A stretch of DNA of 64,000 nt from Oegoconia quadripuncta. Its lineage: Eukaryota; Arthropoda; Insecta; Lepidoptera; Autostichidae. Where the stretch lies: the NCBI GenBank assembly GCA_949316235.1, contig OX438742.1, positions 7,100,815 to 7,164,814 of the forward strand. The letters run 5' to 3'. The notes beneath the pieces are model-generated. The model saw only the letters and a list, made by a program, of their open reading frames with translations, had not been told where the DNA came from and did no database searches. The position numbers were made by a program, and so were the translations under genes. Positions 31,145 to 42,838 of this stretch are shown here, one piece after another; positions within the stretch are counted from its first letter, which is position 1; every line of letters begins with the position of its first letter.

Positions 31145-31335
31145 TCTCAGCGACGGGACGTCCACTGGTGAACATAGGCCTCCCCCATAGAATTCCAGAG
31201 TGACCGGTTGGAAGCGGCCTGTCTTATATCAGGTCGTGTGTCCACCTTGTGGATAAACATCCTATGCTGAGCTTGCTGGTGCGTGATCTCCACTGGGGAA
31301 CTTTAATACCCCATCGGCCTGTTCGAGCTATGTAC
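31145..31335 (-). pseudogene. LINE RT tail, minus orientation
   Basis: Reverse complement ends '...ggtcactctggaattctatgggggaggcctatgttcaccagtggacgtcccgtcgctgagatgac', the same LINE end as at 9655 and 43310. Reading frame broken. Confidence 0.6.
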
Positions 31336-31439
31336 CCTGATCACTGCTACTTCAACTTTAGTAATCCGCTTTGCTTTATATATCTTGATTATATTATTAT
31401 ATTTAATTCCTCAAAGGTTTTACCAATCCAAACCAAACC

Positions 31440-31580
31440 AAAAAAGGTGGTTGGTAAGATAGCCAGTCCCCCAAATGTGTTGGGGTTTCCGGGTCAGTAC
31501 GCTTCCACCTTCGACCTCATCTTCACTTAACAACAGATGTGATTGAGGTCAAGTACGAACAAACCAAATGTCTATTTATG
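31440..31580 (+). mobile_element. SINE-4 fragment, plus orientation
   Basis: 'ggttggtaagatagccagtcccccaaatgtgttggggtttccgggtcagtacgcttccaccttcgacctcatcttcacttaac', then 'tgtgattgaggtcaagtacgaac'. Head missing. Confidence 0.75.
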
Positions 31581-31584
31581 TTAT

Positions 31585-32420
31585 AGGTAAGCAATATGTT
31601 TTTGTAACAAACATCGATTTTCCATACAGTAGTTGTTTTAGAAACGAGCGTAGCGAATTTATGTTATCTAACTAAAAAAAAAAACGACCAAGTGCGTGTC
31701 GATCCACGCGTAGGCTTTTGTTGTTTAACAAATAATTTTCAACGGCAATTACATTTTATAAGATTTTCGACTAATACTTTAACCTTTAAAGAGGGGGGGG
31801 GGGATCAGGACGTTCTTAAACAGATCCCTAAATTAACGGGTTTAAATAACATCTAATATTTTTGAAAGATCTATATATAAATGGAACTTCATGCTCGCTT
31901 TACGTGTAGGGGATATTATCAAGATTTTATTCCCCCACTTTTTAAATGTGATTAATACGTGTACCCATACCAAATTACAGCTTTCTAGTCCTAAGAATCC
32001 TCCAAGCTAAGCCTCGGACAGACAATAAGGGTTCCTAGTTAACTATGGAAGCCTAACTAGTGATAAACAATTTATAAAATTCATAAAAGGAATAAATAAA
32101 AGAAATTTATTATGAACTGATAAACTCGGTTAGCTTTATTCTATAAAATCACACAGCATGGGTCGGATATTCACATAAAACTCACAAGAACTTATAACGT
32201 GAACATCGAGCACATGCTCGGTGAAAAGGAATTATTTAAATTCGTGTGTCAGTGATTTATACTACTTTATTAAAGGGATAATTGAACAAATTTTAATTAT
32301 ATTAATCGCTAAATTGACTTATCGACTATCAACACGACTTGAAAAGCGATCTCAGCTGAGTACAACTCAAGATCTGTTTATAAATTAGCTCAGGCCTTGA
32401 AATAGCACCAACTACCCGAG
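31585..32420. other. No gene seen
   Basis: AT-rich. Short inverted CGAGCA-CA-TGCTCG near 32206. G run at about 31794. Confidence 0.35.
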
Positions 32421-32424
32421 ACGC

Positions 32425-32740
32425 ATTTGTTTTTATGCATAACGGGTTAGCACTTGAACTCAATCACACCTAAAGTTTAGTGAAAATGAGGCCGATGGTG
32501 GAAGCGTATTGACCCGGAAACCCTATTTTATTTCGGGAACTGGCTTTTATCTCTGACAACCGGAACATTGCTGTTTGGCGGCAGACATAGATAAGATGGT
32601 GGTAGCTAGCTAGACGGACTTTTAAAATACCCTTCCACCAACCGAGCCGAGTACTAAACATGTACCCCGCTGGGGATCAAACCCAGAATCGTAAATCGTA
32701 TGTTGTTTACATTGAGCCAAGGAGGTGTCATCTCGAGTGA
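32425..32740 (-). mobile_element. SINE-4 copy with tRNA-like head
   Basis: Body 'aactcaatcacacctaaagtttag', 'gacccggaaaccc', 'gcggcagacatagataagatggtggtagctagctagacgga', 'aaataccc', 'ccaccaaccgagccgagtactaaacatgtaccccgctggggatcaaaccca'. Ends with the inverted head 'catacg.ttac...ttgagccaaggaggtg'. Confidence 0.8.
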
Positions 32741-33039
32741 TACAACCTACAGACTTGTATTGAGTTTGGTTTAAAAATTTCAAGTGGGAATTCCAACTCA
32801 CACCCAAGTAGATATTTCGCTCCTCCCGCCTCATGCGTGCCTAGTACAAGTCATCGCGCACACAAGTTACACAAGCGTTCATTATTAATGCTACCAGCAC
32901 CGCTGTCATGGAAGCCCCGTTAACTTGCCTGTATAATCACAATAACACCGACACTTATTTAAAGGGTGTTCAGGAAGTGGATGCGTTCACAGATAACATA
33001 GCGGACTAAAGCAAAAGTATCTATGAAATTTTTTTTTAA

Positions 33040-33235
33040 CCCCGACATAAAACGACGGGTGTAAAGTGTTTGACGAGTTCTGTGTGTGTGAGTCCCGTCT
33101 TTATCCGGATGTAACTATCTCAGTAATTCCGTTCGATTTGAGTGCAGATTTTTCTTTTAAAGATAAACAACAGGACAGGTTCTAAGCCATGTTTGATGAA
33201 TATCGATTTACAAGTCAATCTGGTTTTAAAAAGAA
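33040..33235 (-). repeat. Dispersed repeat, minus orientation
   Basis: Same family as 6905: 'gtcccgtctttatccggatgtaactatctcagtaattc', 'ccatgtttgatgaatatcgatt'. Confidence 0.55.
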
Positions 33236-33504
33236 ATATCGCAAACTTATTCTACTAACAAGTGTGACAGTTCTTCTTAATGCTGGTAATGCTAGGAGTG
33301 TCCCGATAGAAGTGACCGGGATTCATATAAAGGCGTAGGTATTGTGAGGAAGTGGCAAGTGTCCAAACATAGGTATGAATTAGCTTATTTGTAATTTATC
33401 TATTAACTAGTTTATATTATTTATCATCTACTAACAGATTAATCTTAATTGATATTAGTTAAAATTTTAGTTGTTTAAGTAAGCTGCAAAATTGGTAAAA
33501 TTGT

Positions 33505-33575
33505 GTGGAATCGAACCCGGATCTCCCAAATTAGGGGACCGCGTCTTAACCGCTGAACCACCGACGCTCTATATC
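33505..33575 (-). mobile_element. SINE-3 head fragment
   Basis: 'ggaatcgaacccggatctcccaaattaggggaccgcgtcttaaccgctgaaccaccgacgct' is the reverse complement of the SINE-3 tRNA-like head at 15.28 kb, with CTTAACCG as the A-box region. Confidence 0.75.
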
Positions 33576-33579
33576 TTTA

Positions 33580-34420
33580 TCTAATTAGTTAATGTATTTA
33601 AGTAGTTGGTTAAGTTAATTTTATTATAAATTTTAGATAGAAATATACTTTATTTTACATCAACCTATGGCTTCGTATATTTGTCGCTAAATAATTCGTT
33701 ATGGCAACTTTTAGGGTCGTGTTATTTTGTATTTCATATTTCGAAGTCCTGACCTGAAACCATCGGCGTCGGTGTAGCGTCCGTAGCGTCGGTAGCTACA
33801 CCCTGTACGCGCTCGCTAACTCGCACAACCCTATCCCAAAAGTAATTATCGTCGCAGCTAAACTGCAATCAAAAAGGTACCAAAAACTGTTTCGCCGAGA
33901 TCGTCTATTAATATTACAGTAGCTATCGAATTAGACAGTACAGTTAATCACCCACCCCAGTAATTACTTCGCAAAACAAGAGCCTTTGCCGAAAAACCTA
34001 ATCTAATTTTAATTTTAATAATGGCAACCCCTTTCTGAGGGCAACTTCCGAATTCCCGTTGTCGGTTGCGTTTATTCCGCGTTTGATAATGATAAGAGAT
34101 GCTTTGTGTATAAGTTGTGTATAAGTGTATAAGCAACGAACTTTGCTAATAAAAATAATGCACATATTTATAGTTAGATCTTGTTCTTTTGTGAACCTGA
34201 ACTCCAAGTAGAACCTTGTTGTTTGTTAGAAATTATAGTACTGGGTGATATTACGAGATTTTCTATTGGGTCAGCTTTAAAACAAAAAGTGAGCTGTTTC
34301 ATGTAATTATTTAAACCGAGTAGATAGAAGTTCCGGAACTTTGGTACAGAACAGCCTTTGCCACTTCAGTTTATATAATATTGAAGGGTAGAATTCTCTA
34401 CAAATAATCAACACACTACT
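33580..34420. other. No gene seen
   Basis: 33745-33810 has GGTGTAGC...GCTACACC as a small hairpin in GC-richer DNA. Otherwise AT-rich. Confidence 0.35.
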
Positions 34421-34424
34421 TCGA

Positions 34425-35450
34425 TGCCTCTCTTATGTTGCACTCATACTAAATCGAGCAACGACTTCAATTTGACCTGTATATTGCACTCGTACTAATT
34501 CGACCAACGACTTCAGTGCCATCCTGTGTATACACAGTAGTATCACCTGTATGTTGCTCTCGTCCTAATTCGGCTCATGACTTCAGTGTCACCTGAATGT
34601 CGTACTCGTAATAATTCTACCAACGACTTCAGTGTCACCTGTATGGAGCACTCGTATTAATTCAACCAACTACGTCTATGTCATTGCTATGTCGCCTTCG
34701 TGCAAACTCGACCAATACCTTTAGTGTCAACTGTATATCGCACTCGTACTAATTCGACAAATGACTTCAGTGTCACTTGTATATTGCACCCGTAATAACT
34801 CGACCAATGCCTTCAGTATCAACCTGTACCTTGCACTAATACTAATGTTAGTATCACCTGTATGTTGCTCTCGTCCTAATTCGGCTCATGACTTCAGTGT
34901 CACCTGAATGTCGCACTCGTAATAATTCTACCAACGACTTCAGTGTCACCTGTATGGAGCACTCGTACTAATTCGACAAATGACTTCAGTGTCATTTGTA
35001 TGTTGCACTCGTGCTAACTCAACCAATGCCTTCAGTATCAACCTGTACCTTGCACTAGTACTAATGTTATTATCACCTGTATGTTGCTCTCGTACTAATT
35101 CGATTCATGACTCAGTGTCACCTGAACCTCGCACTCGTAATAATTCTACCAACGACTTCAGTATCACTTGTATGGAGCACTCGTAATAATTCGACAAATG
35201 ACTTCAGTGTCACTTGTATGTTGCACTCGTACTAACTCGACCAATGCCTTCAGTATCAACCTGTACCTTGCACTAGTACTAATGTTAGTATCACCTGTAT
35301 GTTGCTCTCGTACTAATTCGGCTCATGACTTCAGTGTCACCTGAATGTCGCACTCGTACTAATTCGACAAATGACTTCAGTGTCACCTGTCGCACTCGTA
35401 CTAATTTGAACAACGACTTCTGAATTACATGCATGTTGTATTCTTACAAT
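34425..35450. repeat. Higher-order tandem minisatellite
   Basis: A basic unit of about 44 bases, 'cactcgtactaattcgaccaacgacttcagtgtcacctgtatgttg', repeats over about 1 kb with variants. Variant markers recur in blocks: TTGCACTA(A/G)TACTAATG begins at 34831, 35050 and 35268, a super-period of 219 then 218 bases, five basic units. Between these points the variant order is nearly the same. Open frames here are by-products. Confidence 0.95.
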
Positions 35451-35454
35451 GTTT

Positions 35455-36100
35455 TTCTTTATCCCAAAAAATCCTTTGCTTGACAACATTAAACTAATTC
35501 CATAAATACTTGTTCTTTCTAATAGAAACAACAATTTGAGACCGATCAACAACAAAATTTCACTTGCTTACCTAATTTTATTGTGCATAATTTTTACAAA
35601 AGGGGTCAAAACAGCTATTCATCTCACTTCCCACCTCCAGACAAGAGTGCTTCAACTCTACACTCATTTCTGGTGCAATTTGTTAAAGTTAACGCATTGC
35701 GCGACCAAACTTTGGGGTAAGGGCAACCGGCGTAACGAGACCCTTAAAACGTCTTTGAATCCCCTGAATGGGTTATAAAATTTCAAGAGCACGCAGGGGG
35801 TCGGTAGGCCAACATTTAGTTGCCAAGGAAGAATGATGATTACAATCATTTATCATTTTAATACGAGTGGAACCCTTGTTAGCGGAGTGTCGAGGGTATT
35901 AATAGACCTAACAATATTTTCTTTAATTTCGCTGGTTTTGGGCAAATGGTCCTGCCATTTGACGCTGGCCAGTTGGGCGCCATTTATTATTAACGAACGG
36001 CCCACAGAATTAGAGTTACAACACTAATGTGTTATTTTATTTTAATTTGGAGGGTTTGTTGTAATGCATTACGAAAAGTGGCTCTTCTGTGTCAGTGCTA
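35455..36100. other. No gene seen
   Basis: The stretch 35600-36030 is less AT-rich and not a repeat seen elsewhere in the window, but frames are short (60-80 codons) and unrecognised. Confidence 0.3.
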
Positions 36101-36104
36101 TCAA

Positions 36105-36310
36105 ACTGATTGGTGTGGTAGACAATGACGCCGCCTTGGAAACCAACGGTTGTTGATTCAGACCCCGCTGGGGGTAAACTTTTATGTAATGAATCTGAGT
36201 ATTTCTTCCCGAATCTTGGATTTTATATATTTATTTTTGTTTATCGGTCAAATACTAACCGTAATACAGACTTTGCCTAGTTTGGGACTAGAGAATTGGT
36301 CTAAGTGTCT
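36105..36310 (+). mobile_element. SINE-2 copy, diverged
   Basis: 'gattggtgtggtagacaatgacgccgccttggaaaccaacggttgttgattcagaccccgctgggggtaaact', then 'ttcttcccgaatcttggat' and 'aatactaaccgtaatacagactttgcctagtttgggactaga'. B-box decayed. Confidence 0.7.
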
Positions 36311-36319
36311 AAAATCGGG

Positions 36320-37030
36320 GGTTATAACGGGCTTTGAGACAAGCGTCTCTAGTATCTCTAGAAAATTCCAAAAACCGATAGTTAGAAAATACATAAAGAT
36401 TACCTAAATAAATTAACGAATATAGATAAATGAAAATATATTTTCCTTGTTACATGGTTCACAAGATCCCCATTCCTTAAGCATTTTTTTTATATTTTAC
36501 GAAAAATGCTCCGACATTTTTGAAAATATCTAAATTCCGTTTTCTACATCATATAGAGCTCGAGAACAAGTGTATTTTGACATCTCAGTCATGCTCTCAC
36601 TCTTAATATTTGTGATCGAGAAAACACGATCTGGATTCTTGCGTTTGGACAAAATGAGACCGGACGATTTTGTCACTAAACCACACTTACTAAAAGCAAA
36701 TTGTCAATATCACAATTTACCGGCTGTCGTAAACACGTATAGCACCGAAAAGCATATATTTTAAGTATATGAAACATGCAGAACAGTCGTCCGCGCTCTG
36801 CTAGTATTTTATGCGACGTTTTGTCATCTGGCCACCCCACAGGACGTGCGCTGGATGCGTAACTTGATGATGCTCATGTATAGTTGTTGCCGGTACATTG
36901 CGGTCTCTCTACCTTCAGGAAATTCCCCGCGTAAAGAGAGCTAATTCAATGGGCTCTGAATCACTGGAATAATAACTTTCCATCACACTTCGTTCCCTAC
37001 AACAATTATTACGTTTCTTTTTATTTTATA
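36320..37030. other. No gene seen
   Basis: AT-rich; 64-85 codon frames unrecognised. Confidence 0.35.
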
Positions 37031-37033
37031 TGT

Positions 37034-37077
<44 letters not shown>
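37034..37077. repeat. (TTTA)n microsatellite
   Basis: About eleven uninterrupted ATTT units. Confidence 0.98.
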
Positions 37078-37394
37078 GGTACACTAACAGCTTATACACT
37101 AAAACATTATTTTGGTAGTTCACATATTGGTCACATTATATTATTGTTTAAATTACTCACATTAACAACTTAAAAAGTCTACTATCGAACATAATGCCAA
37201 TGGAGTGATTTTCATCGCTTTCCAATGCCCTGTATTTAGCCTAATCATCACGCTGGGTTGGCAATTCATCGTTATTAGTGTAATATTTTGTCATGCTAGG
37301 GATACTTGATTCCTAAGGCCCGTATTTAGAATGTTGCTCAAGCATGCTTGAGCATATTAGAAAGAGATGCCGATTTACAAGTTACATAAAGCTG

Positions 37395-37500
37395 TCCGTC
37401 TGTCCTCAAGCCGGGCCTTAGTCACATTTTATGACACCCACGGGAAGAGACGGGTTAATCCTATTCTACTCCGCCAGAAACTACACAGCGAGAACCATTA
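37395..37500 (+). repeat. Dispersed repeat 'gacacccacgggaagagacggg'
   Basis: 'tagtcacattttatgacacccacgggaagagacgggttaatcctattctactccgcc' recurs at 51085-51135 ('tcttttacccacacccacggaaagagaggcttggtcctattctactctacc') and partly at 55450-55500 and 59850-59885. Lepidopteran retroelement tail, class unclear. Confidence 0.5.
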
Positions 37501-37789
37501 CTTACCCATGTTCTCAAATGATTGGAATTTTCACGGTGTGACCACATGTAGCGCAAAACGAAGCTCTACTAGGTGAAAGGGTTAGTTACACAGACAAGTA
37601 GTTTTATTTTTAAGTACTAATTTTATCATTATAACCTACATAATACACGCAGAAATCAACTTGACCACAGCGGAATGAGTAAAAGCGTTGGCATGCACGC
37701 GTTTCGAATTAGTTTTGTTTGCTTTCTTGTGTGCTTATGTAATATTTTAATGTCTTAAGTATCAAATCCAATTCTTCGCTTAGTACCAA

Positions 37790-37910
37790 CCAAAGACTTT
37801 TTTTTTTTTTGGTTCTCTTCTTTCCATTAAATGGAAAAGGCAAGGGTCATAGACCATACATCTAATTGTCGATTTTCTGTCTGTCATTGGCGATATTATT
37901 AGTCAAAATA
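37790..37910 (+). repeat. Dispersed repeat, second copy at 55735
   Basis: T run, then 'ggaaaaggcaagggtcatagaccatacatc', 'ttctgtctgtcattggcgat'. A similar order is found at 55720-55860 ('ggataggcaaaggttatgcaccatacagcc ... aaatcgccaacgac'). Confidence 0.4.
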
Positions 37911-37929
37911 ACGCCGCAAACTCGTAGTG

Positions 37930-38185
37930 CGGTATTTTTTTTTTTTTTTTATGCATAACGTGTTGGTACTTGACCTCAATCACACCTGATGTTAAGTGAA
38001 GATGAGGTCGAAGATGGAAGCGTACTGACCCGGAAACCCCAACACATTTGGGGGACTGGCTATCTTATCTCTGACAACCGGAACACGACAATGCTATTAA
38101 CATTGCTGCTTGGCGGCAGATTTAGATAAGATGGTGGTAGCTAGCCAGGCGGACATTTAAAATGCCCTACCACCAACCAAATGTC
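37930..38185 (-). mobile_element. SINE-4 copy, cleanest body in the window
   Basis: Poly(A) as a T run, 'atgcataacgtgttggtacttgacctcaatcacacctgatgttaagtgaagatgaggtcgaagatggaagcgtactgacccggaaaccccaacacatttgggggactgg', 'gctgcttggcggcagatttagataagatggtggtagctagccaggcggac', 'gccctaccaccaacc'. The head beyond this is missing. Confidence 0.85.
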
Positions 38186-38439
38186 CGAGTATATCAATGT
38201 AAACTATCCCACTGATATGTTGTTTACGCAAGCATCTTCAAAAATCAAAAAATCAAAAATGTTTTATTTCTTTAACAAAGATTTTACATTATTAATATTT
38301 GGGTGGAAAACACCTAGTAAGTACTTAAGTAGGTACCTGTATCAGGTGTTTTCGCTCTTCCATAACAATTACAGGCTTTGTAAAGAAACATAACCAATTA
38401 GATATCATATGAGTTAAATATAACTTGCAAAATAGAATG

Positions 38440-38505
38440 TGTGTGTGTATGTGTGTATGTGTGGGCGCGTGATTGTATGTGTGTGTGTGCGTGTATGGGT
38501 GTGTC
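38440..38505. repeat. GT-rich microsatellite
   Basis: Interrupted GTGTGT/GTATGT tract. Confidence 0.9.
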
Positions 38506-38689
38506 TTATTTCACTGTCGAATACGACAGCGTAGTTGAACACACGGTAACACATTCAGAGTCATGAGTTTTGTGCTTCGAAGTCACTCTGATTGTTGGGC
38601 GACTCGTTATCGTAATTAGATACTATTGATATGTATAGAAACTGATACGACAGATTAACATAGCCATTAGTTCTACATCGTATAATCGT

Positions 38690-38990
38690 GCAAATCAAAT
38701 CAAATCAAACTTTCATAGGATAAAATTATCACTTGAAAACGTCACAAATTAATATTAAATTTAAGTTTACTGCCCATTCACAAAGCTGTCTCCCCAGAAA
38801 AGAACGAGGAAGAAACTCAAGGGTTGCTCTTTTTAAATACAATATATGTGTAAGACTTTGTGGTTTGATAATTAGAGGAAAATATAATGAGACAGCAATA
38901 TCTATGCTTGTCTGTCATCCAGATAGTGATTTTGTAATAGCCTTTTGCTAATAATTTCTGTTTTATGATTGCTTTCAATTTATTAATTGC
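38690..38990 (-). mobile_element. CR1-like LINE 3' end, minus orientation
   Basis: 'caaatcaaatcaaatcaaactttcataggataaaattatcacttgaaaacgtcac', 'ccccagaaaagaacgaggaagaaactcaagggttgctcttttt', 'gtctgtcatccagatagtgattttgtaat', 'taatttctgttttatgattgc'. Nearest relative in the window is 23583. Confidence 0.7.
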
Positions 38991-39419
38991 AATGCAATCT
39001 GATGCAGTGCATGTATAAATAAATTCTACATTTTCAACGCGAGAAAATCATGTTTAACGTGTGTTTATTGGTCTGCGTGTGTAACAAAATTAGCCGTGTA
39101 TGCAAATCAGTGCTATTAACCGTTAAAGAGTTCCCCACGTGAAAAGACGATGCTGGAGTCAGCATCAATTCATCCTATTGCCTATATGTATTGTCATCAT
39201 AATTGAACGAGTTTGCAAAATTTCAGATCTACACAGGAATTGGTTCCAATTTTACTTGCAAATTATGAAACGGACAAAGCTTGGGATAATGAGGCATTCT
39301 AACCTAATTTGTCCATGTCACGGCAATGTACTACATACAATTACATCCTCTCACACACATCGCGTAGGTATACATGTTATAGGTAGCGCAATGATATGTG
39401 TAATATGAAACTCTAATGT

Positions 39420-39821
39420 ATGTCGCCTCGCATCGCGTTCAGAATTCGGCGGATCGTCACGAATCGTAGCGGCGCGCGTCCTGCATTCGATAACTGGTAT
39501 ATGTGTAAAAAGCTTGAAGGCAGAAACAGACATTTTAGGGTTCCACAGAAAGAAAGTATTTTTCTCAAACATGCATGGAAATATTGTCATTACTTTCTTT
39601 CGAAAAAAGAACACGCGAAGTATCTAATTTACGGTCAGCAAAAAATAAATCCATTGCAGGAGCGTTTTTTGAATTTGGAACATTACAACGCTCTAGCAAT
39701 ATTGTATGAAACGGCGTGCTGGGGTTATTATATACTCTTTGATTGGATCTCTTTTATCATTCTTGGCCTACCAAAATCTCTTGGCTTAGTACAAATTGCG
39801 TTCACGTGGCTGTATGCGTAA
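39420..39821 (+). CDS. Unclassified 133-codon ORF
   Basis: The longest open frame in the window that no repeat explains. Basic N-terminal half (SPRIAFRIRRIVTNRSGARP), then FLKHAWKYCHYFLSKKEHAK, and a hydrophobic, aromatic C-terminal third (WGYYILFDWISFIILGLPKS) that could be one membrane segment. No domain recognised, no neighbouring exon with matching phase, no promoter or poly(A) signal that stands out. The minus strand is also open for 87 codons here. It may be chance or a decayed element; function unknown. Confidence 0.15.
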   Translation: MSPRIAFRIRRIVTNRSGARPAFDNWYMCKKLEGRNRHFRVPQKESIFLKHAWKYCHYFLSKKEHAKYLIYGQQKINPLQERFLNLEHYNALAILYETACWGYYILFDWISFIILGLPKSLGLVQIAFTWLYA

Positions 39822-39824
39822 ATG

Positions 39825-40210
39825 CGTTTGCCTTTCGGCACAGATGATAAATAGAAAATCGGCGGCAAAGCTGAAAATTCGTCTTGATTTGTTATTTAAA
39901 TATTTATTTTTTCCCTGCATTCTTTTGAGAAAAGCACTATTTATGCCTCGGCGGAAATGGCAATTGCCATTGCGCTAATACGAATTAGTGAAGTCCTCGT
40001 CTACGGCTCGGCCTTCAAACTCATACTCGACCTGCAATTGCCTATTTCCCGGCCTTTGCAATAATGTACTATTGTAAATTCGCACCCTATCCGTGGTATG
40101 TTCTATTTCCATAACGTCGAGGCGAGGCTTTTTTGCAGTCCTCTGGCTACACTCCCTTTTGTAGAGGGGAAGGTGAAATATATTTTTCCTTCTAACCCTT
40201 TTTCTTACCC
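39825..40210. other. No gene seen
   Basis: Unremarkable sequence without a recognised repeat. Confidence 0.35.
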
Positions 40211-40214
40211 GCTT

Positions 40215-40350
40215 ACCTGCCGTAGGTCACGTTCAGCTGTACCGCTGTTGATCCTGGCTATACAGGAATTGCAGTGGGAGGGTGTGGAGGTGGGTCATAC
40301 TACTACTGGAAGTACTGGACCGTCACTCTGTCACTTCAATACTATATTGG
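40215..40350 (+). repeat. Dispersed repeat 'ctgttgatcctggctatacaggaattgcagtgggag'
   Basis: Copies: 51000-51060 ('ccgttgattctagcgtatagcagttacagtggcaggagtgtggaggt'), 58960-59045 (inverted), 62875-62935. Probably an old retroelement tail. Confidence 0.5.
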
Positions 40351-40554
40351 CAACACGACCGAGCTACTTTATTTTTAAGTTTAAAGTTGTTGCTTATGTA
40401 ACTTTGTTTGATTTATCTAGTATATTCCTTTTTATTCGTTCTTATATTTTTCAACAAAAATAAACAATAACCATGAATAGAAAAATTAGAAAACCCCCCA
40501 AAAGACTATACCTCTTCCAAATACACCAAACACTGTGTTAAAAGCTTAATACCT

Positions 40555-40745
40555 TTGAAAGGACTTAATCGATTTTCACCAACATGGTTTACAAACTCTC
40601 CCCCCTAATAAATAACCTCTCATTCAGTCTTTAATATTAAAAAACCTCACTCAAATCGGACCATGCATTACTGAGATACATCCGTACAAAGACTGGACAC
40701 ACAACACACACATAAAAGCACCAGTCGTTTTTCGTTCAAACGAAG
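40555..40745 (+). repeat. Dispersed repeat with 'cgattttcaccaacatgg'
   Basis: Well-preserved member of the 6905 family: 'aaaaacctcactcaaatcggaccatgcattactgagatacatccgtacaaagactggacac'. Confidence 0.6.
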
Positions 40746-40749
40746 ACCA

Positions 40750-41280
40750 TAATGAAGCTTGGACAGTTATGAACTGTGACGTGTGTCATATTGATTTTTC
40801 CTGACGTCACTTGTGCTGTGCACTGCCCGGTTGATACGGATCTATCGAAAATCTATTTGCAAAAATCTGGGGGTAGGCTCTAGAAGATATTGGTTGTAAG
40901 TGTGGCTGTTGCAGGTCATTAGAGTCCTGTATCACTGCCACCGTTCATTCGTTCACGTTTGCCTCTTTACATAAAATTTTTTTTTTTAGCCAATTTTATT
41001 GTAATTATATTGTAATTTAATTAAAACATTACCCATTAAATTTTAACGGTAACCATTGTCAGTAACATAGGTAATAAGAATCTTTAATTGGCATAACTTT
41101 GGTATTAGTTTTCTGTATAAGAATTTGTAATGTTTTTGATTCTATGTAAATGAAATAAATAAAAATCGCTCGCTCGCTCCTCCATAAAAAACTTTTATTT
41201 AAATCTAGTGAGAAATACTTACAAAAGAAGTATAGGTAGTTACAAAAAAACCGTCATGTCCTTGACTTTTAGTTAAAAGT
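40750..41280. other. No gene seen
   Basis: AT-rich. Poly(T) at 40978-40986 and a poly(A)-like end 'aaatgaaataaataaaaatcgctcgctcgctcc'. Confidence 0.35.
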
Positions 41281-41299
41281 GTGTGTGTGTGTGTGTGAC
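41281..41299. repeat. (GT)n microsatellite
   Basis: Nine to ten uninterrupted GT units. Confidence 0.95.
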
Positions 41300-41349
41300 T
41301 TAGGATGTGTGTACGAGTATACATACATACTTTTACGTAACATACACAT

Positions 41350-41450
41350 TTACCGCTTTACTGAAGAATGACTTGACCGTGACTAGACTCTGTATACGAC
41401 GAATTACTTGTTTTGATTGAGACTGACCTATAAACTGAAGAAATAAGATA
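41350..41450 (+). mobile_element. Family R fragment, middle part
   Basis: 'taccgctttactgaagaatgacttgaccgtgactagactctgtatacgacgaattacttgttttgattgagactgacctataaactgaagaaataagat', matching the middle of family R; both ends missing. Confidence 0.75.
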
Positions 41451-41760
41451 AATAAAAATTTTCACTCGAAACTGGCAGTAATGTCCCTCGACAATGAGGT
41501 TGACTGGTTGCCATCCTCAAAAATAAGAAGAAGAAGACTTTGCTATAGTCGGTTAAAAACAATGACGGAATCCATATTATGAGTGCAACGCACACACACT
41601 TCACTGGTTTCTCGTTTTGATAATTCATTGCATTAAAGGATTTATCTGTTTCTCGTGCTGTCGCTCCAAGCCGACCCAAATGTATGAAGTATAGCTTTGA
41701 TTATATTTTGGTTACAATCATGTCTTGAATGACTAACAAGTATATTAATTGATATACCAT

Positions 41761-42046
41761 ATGAGTTTTTTTACCGTAAGGAAAAAATTGGGCACATTAG
41801 GTAAGTGTAATGGAATGTCAACAAAATCAAACCATCATCGAATAAAACTTATTCCACATAATTACATCACTAAATTGAAAAAATATGAGTTCCAAATTTT
41901 CGCATGATAGGAACCTTACGAATCTCACCAGTCGCATATCAATCTCCGGCCGGCATGTGAGTCGATGATGGCTTAAAAAATCCAATCAACTCTATTTCAC
42001 ATACCCAATATGCCCTATTTTTTTTTCTTACGTTAAATAAACTCAT
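41761..42046. mobile_element. 286-bp TIR element, ATGAGTTTTTTTACCGTAAG family
   Basis: Left end ATGAGTTTTTTTACCGTAAG plus 'gaaaaaattgggcacattaggtaagtg'; the right end is its reverse complement with about 80% identity over about 45 bases. Single ends of the same family are seen at 51185-51240, 53214-53262 and 56265-56327. Confidence 0.75.
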
Positions 42047-42484
42047 AAAACCTAATTACCTGTAACATAGGTATCTATATAATTTTCTATATGATTTCAC
42101 AATTGATGTTAATTAAAGATAGCTTATCCGAACGACTGGCTCTCTTCTTAGCTACACAAAAAATACATCTTATCTTCCTGTTAATTTATCAGCTATTCGC
42201 CAACCAATAATACTAAATATTCCATCTGAAATATCCCACGTAATATTTAACCACTTAATGCATTTTGCATGATTTTGACCCAAGAGCCAAAATGTCGCAG
42301 CAATATTTAAATTTCTCAAATCTCTATGCATTGACAACACTGAGAACCAAGAATTCAAACTTAAGTAAGTTGCGTGGTGTTTCTTCGTTATTTATTCAAA
42401 TACTGATAAGTATTTAATTTAGATTATTTTAAACGAGTAATGTGTTTCATTAATTAAAAAGTGAAAAATTATCCTCATGTCATT

Positions 42485-42640
42485 TGGCACATGGTAAATG
42501 TTTGTGTGATAAATACAAGCATTTATTACCGAATCATGGATGTTTATATAAATATTTATGTATGTTTATCCGTTGTCTAGTATCCATATAAGCTTTGCTT
42601 AGGTTGGAACTAGATGATTGGTGCTAACACCAATCATTTA
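42485..42640 (+). mobile_element. SINE-2 copy, head missing
   Basis: 'ggtaaatgtttgtgtgataaatacaagcatttattaccgaatcatggatgtttatataaatatttatgtatgtttatccgttgtctagtatccatataagctttgcttaggttggaactagatga'. Confidence 0.75.
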
Positions 42641-42838
42641 TGTTTACAAAAAATATCTGTTAAAATTATGTATGTACATGCCAATTATTTTTAATATTTT
42701 CTGCTAGATTGTACCTAACTCTAAAAGAATCCATGAAAAACTCGCTACACAAACATGATTATCTACAAAATTCACAGATTATGTACAACACTGATCATAG
42801 GTATAATAATCTTTATTCTTATATAATTTAATGTATAT

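Noticed and set aside
34980..35186. 68-codon ORF and possible CRISPR-like array at 34.4-35.4 kb
   Set aside because: Units of about 44 bases are repeats throughout with no unique spacers; a eukaryotic minisatellite.
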